This document shows positions 49,440 through 59,400 of a DNA stretch of 64,000 bases, piece after piece. Made by a program: the position numbers and the translations under genes. Each line of letters begins with the position of its first letter. The first letter of the stretch is position 1. Source of the stretch: Paragorgia papillata (taxonomy: Eukaryota > Cnidaria > Anthozoa > Scleralcyonacea > Coralliidae); assembly GCA_035771165.1 (NCBI GenBank), contig JAWNZC010000447.1, positions 1-64,000 of the forward strand, in the 5' to 3' direction. A model generated the notes under the pieces. The model worked only from the letters and a program-made list of their open reading frames with translations, ran no database searches and was not told the origin of the DNA.

Positions 49440-50117
49440 GGTGGCTCCATGCAGTTTCTAGAAAAATTGGAAATACAAGTTTGAGAGTCCAAAACACGTG
49501 CATAATCCACTCGGTTAAAACTAAAGCTAAATGTTATCCAAAGTTAAACATTCTGACAATCAAAAACTGTTATCAAATAAATAGCAACAGTTGTTGCTAT
49601 GGCAACAATGACATTTCAAAATGGGTGTCAGTTACCCTTCAAACTAATTTAATTCGAAAAAATCTTTGGTGACCCCCTAAATTTTTTTCATTAAAACGTT
49701 TTTTGAAGAATGAGTAATCAATAGGCTTATTTAAAAAAAATTCCGTAGAACGAATAATTTCTTTTCCGGAAAAATCCTATTTGTTAATTTTTAAAAAATT
49801 TGGATGCACAGAATTTTTTTATAATCGGCCTATTGATTACTCATACTTCAAGAAAAGGTTTAATTAAAAAAAAATTGTGGGTCACCAAAGATTTTTTCGA
49901 ATTAAATTAGTTTGAAGTGTAATTGGCAGCCATTTTGAAACGTCATTGTTGCCATAGCAACAACTGTTGCTATTTATTTGGTAACAGTTTTTGATTGCCA
50001 GAATGTTTAACTATGCCATAACATTTAGCATTATTCCTTTTTCCGAATTCTTTATGCACGTGTTTTGGACTCTCAAACTTGTATTTTCCATTTTTCAAGA
50101 AACTGTATGGAGCCACC
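49440..50117. mobile_element. 678-bp foldback MITE (GGTGGCTCCAT ends)
   Basis: GGTGGCTCCATGCAGTTTCT at the left pairs with AGAAACTGTATGGAGCCACC at the right. Arms of ~300 bp include TTTGAGAGTCCAAAACACGTG, GTTGCTATGGCAAC and CAAAGATTTTTTCGAATTAA in mirrored positions, around an ~60-bp AT-rich loop. It interrupts the end of the SAM-gene reading frame. A third terminal sequence (GTAGGGAGCCACC, 50324-50336) lies 200 bp further on, so a second, truncated copy or a longer parent element abuts it. Confidence 0.8.
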
Positions 50118-50336
50118 TTACGAACAAAGCGTTTCATTTTGTTCAAATTTTTTTTCGCAGTTAGATTCCGAGATAAATTTCCAGCAACACGTTGTCAGTG
50201 TTTTTTTTTATTTATTGCCTGGTTTCGATTTTATGACTTATTTTGTCCGAATGTTGGTCGAAAAACAGCATTTTCAACTTTGGTCGTCAATAAAATCAGC
50301 AAAACTCGACATATCAAGAAACCGTAGGGAGCCACC
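50118..50336. mobile_element. Partial relative of the GGTGGCTCC MITE
   Basis: This stretch ends AAGAAACCGTAGGGAGCCACC, a variant of the right end of the preceding MITE, without its own left end. Likely a truncated or nested family member; no coding frame. Confidence 0.45.
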
Positions 50337-50778
50337 ATAAGCCACAGGGGCCTATTATGCTGAAGTTATTATTTTCAGACATCTGAGGGAAATTCGGTGG
50401 TCCTGCATTGTATTTATGGGTTTGTTTTTACTATTTTGCGGTGATAAAAACGTCTTAGTTCACGATCACCTCGGTTTTCTTTGATGTACCGCGGTTGTTT
50501 ATTTATAAGTAATTCGTTGATTAGTGATTAAATGTACCCGAAAGTCGAGGGAGGTATAGTAAGTACTTAAACTAAATCTCCCGACGCTTGATTTTCATAG
50601 CCATGCTATCACTTTGTAATTTGACGGTTTCCAAGGAAGAAGGAGAGTAAAACAAGAACGCTTTTGGCGGAGTCAACAACTTCAAAGTGAATAAATTATT
50701 GAGTTGTGATTAATACTATTGGGAATTCGATAAGTGTTCACTTCATGTATTTGTATTTATAAGTAATAACCGACTTGA

Positions 50779-50902
50779 GGGAAATTAGCGATTAAATTTC
50801 CCCGCCGCCGAGGGAAGATTTGTGAAAGTCCGAGGGCCGCAGGCCCAAGGACTTTTACCAATACTTCCCGAGGCAAAGGGGAAATTTAATCGCTAATTTC
50901 CC
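50779..50902. repeat. 124-bp hairpin (GGGAAATTAGCGATTAAATT)
   Basis: Arms GGGAAATTAGCGATTAAATT and AATTTAATCGCTAATTTCCC are exact complements. The GC-rich apex is CCGAGGGCCGCAGGCCC. Confidence 0.85.
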
Positions 50903-51009
50903 AAAAAGTCATGTTATTAGTTTGTAATATTATGATCGCCAAGGAAAACTTTGAGAATCTTACCGACAGGAAATTTACACGGTTGATCAGAGAAGTTGCA
51001 TCTAACTTT

Positions 51010-51188
51010 CCCGTGCATGTTGACGAGGGAAAATATATGCAAGCGGGAAATTTAGAAGAAGACAAAAGATTTCTTTGTCTTCTAATTTTCCCTCATCAAC
51101 ATGCACGGGAAAATTAGAAGAAGACAAAGGATTTCTTTGTCTTCTAATTTTCCCTCATCAACATGCACGGGAAAATTAGAAGACAAAG
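51010..51188. repeat. 62-bp tandem duplication inside a hairpin
   Basis: A unit starting AGAAGAAGACAAA and containing TTTCCCTCATCAACATGCAC is repeated at 51054 and 51116, with a partial third copy from 51178. Upstream, CCCGTGCATGTTGACGAGGG (51010) is the reverse complement of part of the unit, so the first unit closes a hairpin. Confidence 0.85.
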
Positions 51189-51444
51189 CATAAATTTCCC
51201 TCTTGGATGAGCAATGAGGGAAATACGAGGTTTAATACATTCCCGCCGAGAACAAAAGAATCCAAGGCGATTATGGTATTATATTATTGTTAGTTATTGT
51301 ATGCATAAGCGAACGTTGGCATAAAGATTAGGTATGTTTAGTTACTAATCTTACCTAATCTTTGTGCATCAGGTTATTTAGGGATTAAATGTCCGTGTGG
51401 GAACAATGAAAACCGAGTTGGCCGTGATATTATTATAAGTAATA

Positions 51445-51594
51445 GCATGGCATTGAGGTTGATTAGTGATTAAATGTACCCGAAAGCCGAAGGAGAGGTT
51501 TAGTAAAAGTCCCGAGAGCAAAGCCCGAGGTGCTTTTACTAAACCTCCTGAGGCTTGAGGGACATTTAATCACTAATCAGCCTCAATGCCATGC
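51445..51594. repeat. 150-bp hairpin (GCATGGCATTGAGG arms)
   Basis: GCATGGCATTGAGGTTGATT pairs with AATCAGCCTCAATGCCATGC, continuing through GTGATTAAATGT/ACATTTAATCAC and AGTAAAAG/CTTTTACT. The apex CCCGAGAGCAAAGCCCGAGG is GC-rich. Confidence 0.85.
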
Positions 51595-51797
51595 TCTAAC
51601 TTTGTAATATTACGGTTTCCGAGGAAGAAGGAGAGTAAAACAAGAACGCTTTTGGCGGAGTCAACAACTTCAAAGTGAATAAATTATTGAGTTGTGATTA
51701 ATACTATTGGGAATTCGATAAGTGTTCACTTCATGTAGTTGTGAGTTATTTATATGCATAAGCGAACTTTGGCGTAAACATTAGGTATGATTAGTTA

Positions 51798-52140
51798 AGC
51801 TACGGTTACACACACCAATTTATTTCGCCAATTTGTGTCGCAACGGTATTGCGAGATAAATCGGTGTGTGTAACATACCCAGTCGACGCCGATTTATGCG
51901 TTGCTGAAACATTGCAAGTTGATAAGGGGTCAAAAACTTGCAACGAAAATCTGCAATGCCGCACACATCGACAAGTGTAACCTGTCACCGATTTGTGTTG
52001 CAATCATGCCAAATTTCTTTTGTTCAAGCTCCGCCCATCCTTGGTTTATTTTAATACTTGATTTTTCTTCAACATAAATTGATGTGTGTAGCCGGGTGAC
52101 CAATTTATCTCGACACAAATCGGTGTGTGTAACCGTAGCT
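51798..52140. mobile_element. 343-bp MITE with TTA target duplication (PIF/Harbinger-like)
   Basis: Ends AGCTACGGTTACACACAC and GTGTGTGTAACCGTAGCT are exact inverted repeats. TTA lies immediately outside each end (51795-51797, 52141-52143). The related block at ~51331-51360 (TTAGTTACTAATCTTACC) is an uninterrupted counterpart of the insertion site. A 3-bp TTA duplication is typical of PIF/Harbinger elements. No transposase, so non-autonomous. Confidence 0.85.
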
Positions 52141-52498
52141 TTAGTAATCGTACCTAATGCATACAGATTAGGTAGGATTAGTTACTAATCTTACCTAATC
52201 TTTATGCATCAACAATGAAAACCGAGGTGGCCGTGATATTATAATAATACTATCCGCTAAGCTAACTCTAGTTATAATATTCATGCACAGCCTCAAAAAA
52301 ATATTTTTGGAGCTCTGGAAAGTGGTCCAGTTGAAACCGGACCAACCGTACCGGTGAGTCAGATTTCTTTCCTTTTTACTTTCTCTCTGTTAAGTTCTAA
52401 TGCATGACAATGATACTCTTTCCAAAACCAAATGTCATTTCGGTAGCACAGATATTACAAACACTAATATTGTATGAACAAACAAACAAATTATACTT

Positions 52499-53164
52499 CA
52501 AGGGCGCAACCAGGATTTTTGAAAGGGGGGTCGTTTTACCACAGGGGCATGCCCCCCCCCGAAAATGTTTGAACTTCGGGTCTCTAAAACGGCATTTCCT
52601 GCATTCTGAAGAAACCTTTGAGCAAAATATAAAGTTTTAAATCATATGTTTTAACCGTGAATCTCACTATTTTTAAAGAAATGTCTCGGTAATTTTGGTC
52701 CAAATGAGATTAGACTTTCATTTTGCATTTCATTTTAATATTGTTTGAGAAATTTTTAATAATTTGTAAGTGTCAATTAGCAAAAATAACGTATTGATCG
52801 TGGGCACAGTTTTCTTTCAGGTTTTAATTGTGCTCATGTTAGAGCAATAGAGTGTTGACTTGGTATTGTCTTGGTTCGATGTATTATACAATCTCAATAT
52901 TCAATGGCGACCACTGTACTCTATCCAATTAAACCTAACACAGTAACACACCAGACCTCAAAATGGCGATCAGTATCCCCAGGAGTCACGACATTTGCAA
53001 AAAACGTAAAGCGATTTGGAACTTCATACCTTCAAAGTTCAGTATAAAATAGGCAAAACTCAAAAGCCCCAAAAAGAGTAAAGTAACTTTTGACCTCCAA
53101 CATTTCCATCGCACCCCAAGGGCGGTCGATCGCCCCCTCCGACCCGACCCTCGTTGCGCGCCTG
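52499..53164. mobile_element. ~666-bp hAT-like non-autonomous element
   Basis: The left end CAAGGGCGCAACCAGGATTT and right end CCTCGTTGCGCGCCTG are imperfect inverted repeats. G- and C-rich runs lie just inside (GGGGGGTCG, GCCCCCCCCCG, CGCCCCCTCCG). The flanks TTATACTT and GGTTACTT are similar but not identical. Assignment to hAT rests on the end sequence only. Confidence 0.5.
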
Positions 53165-53378
53165 GGTTACTTAGATTAAAGTTTTAACAGTGAAACTTGT
53201 CAATTTAGCACTACTTATGCTTCCTTTACATGAGTTATATATATGCAACAGAAGGGTGTGTTTAAAAATTCCTAGCCAGCATTAGCCAGCATAAATTCTG
53301 TATAAAACAAAGTATTAAATTGGAAGTTTTGGAATCTATATAAAGCATTTGTCAAACTCTTTGTCCGCGCGACGCCAT

Positions 53379-54541
53379 GTGTCCCCCCCGGGATGGCGAG
53401 ATAAGCGTTTTTCAACATTTTGAACGTGGCAAAACTGCCAAAATTGAAAAGTCCCCCCCCAGGGACACAATTCCTAGGAAATATGTCCCCTCCCCGCTTC
53501 GGAAAATTTGGGCCCCCTCCGAATGATTCCTTGCGGGATAATTGATATACGTGTAATGTGGACAAAACTTTTTAAAAGTAAAAAAATATATATTTCTGAA
53601 TGATAAATAATATACAAACTTATTTATTTAATAAAAACTTTGGCTTAATTGGACTGTCACTAAAATAATCATTTTTACAAAGTTTTGACTGATCATTCTC
53701 AGGAAAAGAACTTAAATTAAGACAAGGAAGATGGTACCAGTTGTCACAGAGATCACACTGAACCATATCACCATATTCTGGCAAAAAAAACACGTACAAA
53801 ATGTTTGTATGACTAATTCATGCAGTTCCTTAGCATTTAACGCGGCTGTTTCACAAGTATGAGGGAACGGGGAACGAGAAGATTTCTCCTCTTTCCAAAG
53901 AGCTAAATAAGTGGTTTCTCATTTTTGACTGATCGAACGACAGTCAGTCAAATAATATCCCCGCTTAATTACCTGTGCATGCATGCCAGTGTTACCCCGC
54001 AAATTAGTGTTTAGTTAGCTAAAAGTTACTATTTGTCGACGAAAATTCACCCTAGGCGGACAGCAGCATCACCTATCCCCCAGCTACTACACCAGTATGA
54101 CCAATACGGATCGCTTTTGAGAGTTATCGCTCATTGAAAAAAGGCGTCTACTGCGTTTGCGAATCATGACTACCACGCATAATAAATACTTTCGTATATA
54201 CCGTTTTTTGAAAAACGGCAAACTACACTATTATATTAATAACAAACTGCAAGAAAATGGTGACGTTTCACGCGGAGGCCTTCATTAACCTCGAGCCAAC
54301 AGCTCTTTAGAAAGCAAAAAAGAGTTTCTTATCTAAAAATATATTTAGCTGTTATAATTTATCATTCAGAAATATATATTTTTTACTTTTAAAAAGTTTT
54401 GTCCACATTACACGTATATCAATTATCCTGTAAGGAATCATTCTGAGGGGGGGACAAATTTCCGAAAAGGGGGACATATTTCCTAGGAAATTGTCCCTGG
54501 GGGGACATATTTTTTGGGGGGGACAAATTTACTGGGACACC
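53379..54541. mobile_element. ~1.16-kb inverted-repeat element (TGTCCCCCC-rich ends) carrying a satellite fragment
   Basis: Left-arm sequence 53453-53625 (AGGGACACAATTCCTAGG, GATAATTGATATACGTGTAA, GGACAAAACTTTTTAAAAG) recurs in reverse complement at 54345-54513. The outer parts are C-runs on the left and G-runs on the right. The interior (~53630-54340) has no recognised gene. The left arm, and only the left arm, contains a 60-bp piece of the 173-bp satellite. The outer boundaries are uncertain, and the right end lies directly against the TAA-flanked palindrome at 54549. Confidence 0.7.
53393..53452 (-). repeat. 60-bp fragment of the 173-bp satellite inside a transposon arm
   Basis: The stretch from ATGGCGAGATAAGCG to AATTGAAAAGT matches the satellite monomer in reverse orientation at all 60 positions, for example against the copy at 16935-16998. 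It sits between CCCCCCC runs. The mirrored position in the right arm has AAAAAATATGT instead. Confidence 0.95.
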
Positions 54542-54744
54542 GGCCTAAATCACAGGCAGCCCAGACTTGTACTCCGCCTTTAATTAGATTAGGGTTGTGC
54601 CGGTTGACAGTAATAAAAATGAAGTTGAATTACTGATTAAGGATTTGAATGAGAATTCGGTTATAATTTGAAATATATTGCCGTATTTTCGTCAAATTTA
54701 TTAAATAAACTTACTTTTGACAGTTTAACTTTCATATTGTTTAC

Positions 54745-54912
54745 CTTGAGTGAGTTGAGACTTGTAATAGCATTGCTTTGAACGACCGTAGTTGGGCGGT
54801 GTTCTCTCATTATATACACACAAGCCACAAGGCTGGAAACTATCATCAACAAAACTGACATCGCTCTCTCATCGGCCGCGATTTTCTCACGGAAAACCAA
54901 CCCGATTCGCAT
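54745..54912 (-). pseudogene. Captured first exon, signal-anchor-like N-terminus (left arm)
   Basis: An ATG at 54912 starts 56 codons ending at AAG with a GTAAAC donor right after (54744-54739). The peptide has a basic/charged start (MRIGLVFREK), then a hydrophobic segment (MSVLLMIVSSLVACVYIM, residues ~18-35) followed by charged sequence, the layout of a type II membrane anchor such as Golgi enzymes use. No downstream exon is present. The open frame continues into the intron to 54661 by chance. Family unknown. Confidence 0.5.
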
Positions 54913-55384
54913 TTTGACACCTCGAGCGTAAAGATCGATACTTATTCTTACCCAGAAACCACCAACTTTGAAAATACTTATTCATAAAAGCTTCGATTTT
55001 CACGGCTAATTTATCAAGCTCCTCTTTCTAGCTAACGTTCCCGCCCACGTGCGTGCACGCAGGAATTTTAATTGGCAAAAATACCTTGTTAGAAAAATGA
55101 TAGCCCAGCAAATACTACATAATATTTCAAAAAATGTTAAACACCTTCTCACTGGGGGAAGGACAGTAGCCTTTGTTACGATTTTGTGATTGAGTAGTAA
55201 CAAAATCGTAACAAAAGTTATTGTCCTTCCCCAAGTGAAGGTGTTTTGCCAATTAAAATTCCTGTGTGCCCGCGCATGGTCGGGAACAGCCGTGAAATTC
55301 GAAGTTTTTATATGAATAGGTATTTTCAAAGATGGTGGTTTCTGGGTAAGAAGAAGTATCGATCTTTACGCTCGAGGTGTCAAA

Positions 55385-55475
55385 ATGCGAATCGGATGGG
55401 TTTTCCGTGAGAAAATCGCGGCCGATGAGAGAGCGATGTCAGTTTTGTTGACGATAGTTTCCAGCCTTGTGTGTA
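55385..55475 (+). pseudogene. Second copy of the captured exon (right arm), frameshifted
   Basis: It repeats the ATG and first ~29 codons of the left-arm exon with two substitutions (L to W, M to T). It then lacks 7 bp inside the hydrophobic segment and meets a stop. The remaining exon and its donor (CTCAAGGTAAAC near 55545) are still recognisable, so this arm is the more decayed one. Confidence 0.75.
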
Positions 55476-55741
55476 TATAATGAGAGAACATGGCTCAACT
55501 ACGGCCGTTCAAAGTAATGCTATTACAAAAAGTTTCAACTCACTCAAGGTAAACAATATGAAAGTTAAACTGTCAAAAGTAAGTTTATTTTATAGATTTG
55601 ACGAAAATACGGCAATATTTTTCAAATTATAACCGAATTCTCATTTTATATTTTAATTAATTCAACTGTCATATTTATTACTGTCAACCCGCACAACCCT
55701 AATCTAAAGGCGGAGTACAAGTCTGGGCTGCCTGTGATTAA

Positions 55742-57310
55742 ATAGCGACAAAAACAAGTTACACCACGGTCGTACGTACCTTTGTTGTTACAAGTAAACG
55801 ATGAGTCTTCTAGATACGGTAGAAACTGAACATAAACGTTTTATTCCTTCCTAAGGTTGGGAACACTATCCTTTCACTTTATATTTGCACACTACTTCCT
55901 TGAACAACACGGCACTGGCATATTTCCTTGAAAGCCTGTCTCGTTCCACGCTCTGTCTCTATAGAAACGCTCGGGGGCGGAGCGTTTAGTACGTAATTGA
56001 TGCAACTGCAAGCGGAGCCGAGTTACCTGATATAAGTTGTAATGTTTGAGACGATTAGCATCAACAAAAGTGACATAAACAACGAATATAGAAAATTCAT
56101 CCCGCTATGCCGAGTTACCCAGGGAAAAGTGTTTATATGGGGAAATGTTAATTCCCGCTATGGCTGCCAGTGGCGAGTTCTCGCCAGGACGAGTTACTCG
56201 CCAGGTGCCGAGTAACTCGGCTGGCCGTGTAACTCGCCTCATATAAACAGTCCCTAAGAAGTACACCAACCGGGATCGTGAAGAATAGAAATGTTCCTAA
56301 AATACTAGGAAAGTCCTTAAATATTTGTAGTAACAGTGTAAACACAAGGGACGAGATTGTTTTTCAACCCGAATTGATTAGTGTTTGACTTATAAGTTAT
56401 ATTTCCTACTTCCTATTGGTTGTTCGAAAACCAGAAACCAATCAAATTCAAAACCGGAAGCTTTCAACAAAGTTCATCACATGAACTGATTGAATTGATC
56501 AGGATGAGGAGTGAGGAATGAGGAACTGAATCGACAACATTAAAGTCCCAAAGTAGAACAGAAAGTCATCCCAATTTCCAAAGCCTTCTATTGGTAATTA
56601 CTTTATATATTTATTATTACATATGAAGTACCAAACATGCGTAAATTGTTCTCCCTCAGGTCCCCTGGCGTGCAAAATTTTCATATATCCTGTCGAATCG
56701 TCGACCTGTACAAGAAGTAATTTGATTGTTTGGTACAAAAGGCAAAGGGTTGTGTCCACCAGGAAGTAATAAAACTTTCATGCTCAACTACTGCCGTATC
56801 TAGAAGATTCATTTTGCATATTTGTATTAAACAACGAAGGTATGTGTGACTTATTTTGCTGAACATTAGAAACAATTATATTTGCAGTGACGAATATGCA
56901 GTTTTCCAATTTCTCACTTGCAACATGTAAAACACATTTTGAGTATTGTATGGTACAGTAATTTTGTTTTCATTTATGAGCTAGTGAACTGTGAAAGGTG
57001 TGAATCTTTTCCTTTTTCAACGGAAAAATGTCTAAAGTGTTAATGAGTATATTAGTCTCTTCATCGCCACTGTACCATGCACTGCTCATTAATTTATTGT
57101 AGTATAGTATGCCAGTCCGCTCTACGCGTGATCCGCCATTTTTGTTCTGTGAGTTTCGGCCCATTGATCTATATATATAACTGGACTGCTTGTTCCTAAA
57201 TATTACGTTTGAGTTGGGAAAAGTGTGTTATTCAGTTTCAAAATGGCGGCATTTATAGGTCCTCCTGCTAATGGTAATGGTTGCTGACCGATACATAATG
57301 ACCGGACCGT
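55742..57310. other. Intergenic DNA, no gene recognised
   Basis: Contains an imperfect palindromic GAGTTACTCG-rich region (56105-56260) with GTGTTTATATGGG and CATATAAACAGTCCC at its two sides, possibly a degraded MITE. The rest is AT-rich with no supported coding region. Confidence 0.45.
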
Positions 57311-57324
57311 AACAGTCAATCTCA

Positions 57325-57600
57325 GGGGCGGATCTAGGATTTTTTTCACCTTAGTCCAAACTATTTGGAAAATTTGCATTTTCTAAGTACCATCATGTCC
57401 AAAAATTATTTTGTCCAAATGGAAATTGTTTCATTTTTATATTTCATTTGAGAAACAATTTGACAATTTATATGTTACAGTAACTAAAATAGCAGATTTA
57501 ATTATTTTAACCAAGAAATAAACAACAGATACAATACATCTACTTCAAATATTTAATAAGATTCATGACTTCAAATATGTTATATGTAACTGATAACCAT
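57325..57600. mobile_element. One end of a hAT-type element (CAGGGGCGGATCTAGGA)
   Basis: CAGGGGCGGATCTAGGATTT is the stereotyped terminal sequence of a widespread group of hAT-like non-autonomous elements. I could not find the matching right end, so the extent is uncertain. Confidence 0.45.
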
Positions 57601-57608
57601 ATTGCAGG

Positions 57609-57719
57609 TTGGACCATTTCACTCTATGCAAGAGCTCGAAACAGAGCTGTATCGGCAATTCCCAGATGCCTCAGACCTAAAACATTTAAATACTATGTCA
57701 AATTCAAAAACGTTGTAGA
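57609..57719 (+). CDS. Possible terminal exon, unidentified
   Basis: After ATATTGCAG (57600-57608) a frame reads VGPFHSMQELETELYRQF, continues through DASDLKHLNTMS, and ends with TAG. The amphipathic helix-like composition and a preceding AG are compatible with a last exon, but the pyrimidine tract is poor and no upstream exon was found. A different frame over the same DNA is longer but less protein-like. Confidence 0.22.
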
Positions 57720-57743
57720 CCTGACTCAGTCTCTATACGAAGG

Positions 57744-58608
57744 GCTTGTTTACAAGGAGGTAGGGTTACCCTAGCCACCACTGGGTTACTCTAGCACGCT
57801 GGTTACCCTACATGTAGCTCTCATACATTTCCTGTTTTTTTTTGTTTGTTGTATTTACACTAGGGTAACCCGGGTGCTAGGATAGCCCTATCACCACACT
57901 AGGTTTACCCCAGCCTGGTTCCCAGGCCTCTTTTTAACGTCGAGCGGCAGACCGAATTGTGAGAGGTCTGGAATAAAATGTTTTGCTTGGCCCCAAATTA
58001 TACAGGCACGAAACGGCCGTTTGGCGGAAAACGAAGGCAGATAACACTCACGTCGGTCTGCACAATTCTTTATAACATCATATAGAAAGGTTGGTCTACT
58101 GCCGAAACGTTAAAATAGCATATTTCGATTTGTATAAATGTGTTTCAACACAATCACTTCCTACACCGAACACTACTTTATAAAGCCTCGTATGTAACAA
58201 CCTTTTAACGTAATGTAAAACAAAGAAACCTACTTGTTTGCTGTCTGCTCTCAAGAAGAAGTTTATTTAAGTGCCTTCGTTCATAAAGATTAAAGAATCC
58301 GAGCTCCAGCAGGCAGCAGGATTCATGATAAATAAAGATGAACATTTTCCGCTAGTCTTCTCGCTCGATGGCTATTCTGTGACGTCACCAAAATACGTTC
58401 GAGAGAAAAGAGGACCAGGAACTAGTCTGGGTTTACCCTAGTAACTGGTAGGGTTATTAAACTCGCCTACCCAGGACAACTTTTTACTTGTACCAGGCTT
58501 CTTGTCATTAGTGCTTGGTAACCACATCTAATGGAGTTGTCCCAAGTAGCAAGGTGATAACTTTGACCCAGGGTAGGGGTAACCCTACCTTGAAAACCAA
58601 ACACGTTT
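57744..58608. mobile_element. MITE with GGTAGGGTTACCC ends, interrupted by a nested element
   Basis: CTTGTTTACAAGGAGGTAGG near the left and CCTACCTTGAAAACCAAACA near the right are inverted repeats, each followed inward by GGGTTACCC/GGGGTAACCC. Several further GGTTACCC-like blocks lie inside. It is split by a 519-bp insertion with its own target duplication. Outer boundaries are approximate. Confidence 0.65.
57911..58429. mobile_element. 519-bp hAT-like MITE nested with GGTTTACCC duplication
   Basis: It starts CAGCCTGGTTCCCAGG and ends CCAGGAACTAGTCTG, imperfect inverted repeats continuing with CCTCTTTT/AAAAGAGG. GGTTTACCC flanks it on both sides (57902-57910 and 58430-58438). A CAG...CTG-ended element with an 8-9-bp duplication matches the hAT superfamily. 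No coding region. Confidence 0.8.
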
Positions 58609-59100
58609 CAATTAAGTTTTCAAACCATTAACAAATACAAGAATTAGAAGGGAAAACCCAGAATGAATTTGAGCTACTTGCGCTACAAACACGTAGATAT
58701 TAAGACTAGGAAAGAAAGGACAGCTAGAAATATATTAATAAATAAGATTATAACAATAATAAAGGTCACCTTTCATTTGAAGACATGCCATGTGGTCTCA
58801 ATCGTGGCGAAGGTTGTTATTGTCGTATTTAATATTTATAAATAACTAGAAAATAATTAAGGGAGAAAAATCTGCTTACTTGAGAGCAGGACGAGGTTTC
58901 TTCTTGTCATTGTTGGCGTATATTACCACGTATATCTAAAATTCCTTTGAAGCGTCTTGCCAATCTTGGTAAAATGCTCGGCTTTGCGCAAAGCAGACTT
59001 CGCTTGTTGACCCTCGAGTCGACGGTATTAAACTTCCCGTTTTATAAATCTCTCGCAACACAATCTCGTCGTTGTCCTTCAAAGCGAATACATCAAGATC
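58609..59100. other. Intergenic DNA, no gene recognised
   Basis: AT-rich, with no long frame that has a recognisable domain and no clear repeat structure. Confidence 0.4.
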
Positions 59101-59400
59101 TATCCCAGCTAGCACACAACGTAATCACAACGTTGGCAGAAGGTTGCTGGAAAGTTAGGTCAGACCTAACTTTCGAACAACTTTGCTGGGACATTGTTAT
59201 AATTCAACATGATATATGATATCACAGAGACGTGGCAAACACGTTGTAGATACGTTGCAGATATACGTTGTCTTCGACGTTCAAAATACGTTCATATCTA
59301 ACGTTGTTCAAACGTTGGAGAAACCGTTTATTATGACGTTGCTTTATTACGTCTAGGCAATGTTGCCTGGACGTATTAGGCGACGTGTAATAATTGCGCG
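59101..59400. repeat. ACGTTG-rich repeat with small palindromes
   Basis: ACGTTG or AACGTT recurs at loose ~12-bp spacing (TAGATACGTTGCAGATATAC and neighbours). A perfect 23-bp palindrome AAAGTTAGGTCAGACCTAAC-TTT lies at 59151-59173 and a hairpin TTACGTCTAGGC...GCCTGGACGTA at 59347-59375. Probably a dispersed repeat. Confidence 0.6.

Larger units (their letters stand above)
50480..51740. repeat. Duplicated block carrying hairpins (~988 bp apart)
   Basis: A ~125-bp sequence starting GGTTTCC and containing GAAGGAGAGTAAAACAAG and GGGAATTCGATAAGTGTTC occurs at ~50626-50750 and again at ~51614-51738 with only about one difference. Each copy is preceded by a hairpin-like block GATTAGTGATTAAATGTACC. 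The high identity implies a recent duplication or two copies of one dispersed element. Confidence 0.8.
54549..55738. mobile_element. 1.19-kb palindromic element with TAA target duplication and captured exon
   Basis: Ends ATCACAGGCAGCCCAGAC and GTCTGGGCTGCCTGTGAT are exact inverted repeats, with TAA directly outside both (54546-54548, 55739-55741). Arms of ~550 bp are ~90% identical by eye. The centre (55139-55245) is another hairpin, with ACACCTTC, GAAGGACA and GTTACGATTTTGT mirrored. The 3-bp TAA duplication fits PIF/Harbinger. Each arm carries a promoter-proximal exon of an unidentified gene, in opposite orientations pointing outward. Confidence 0.87.

Noticed and set aside
49136..49672. 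Reading the 178-codon frame as one protein
   Set aside because: Only the part up to ~49439 looks coding. The rest is foldback MITE sequence that is repeated in reverse at 49,840-50,117.
53272..53565. 97-codon minus-strand open frame containing FGSFATFKMLKNAYLAI
   Set aside because: It reads through transposon inverted repeat and the 60-bp satellite fragment. The protein-like phrase is satellite translation.
55006..55329. 107-codon minus-strand open frame at the palindrome centre
   Set aside because: It lies across the hairpin centre and its mirrored arms, and has no domain. The frame is explained by AT-rich arm sequence.
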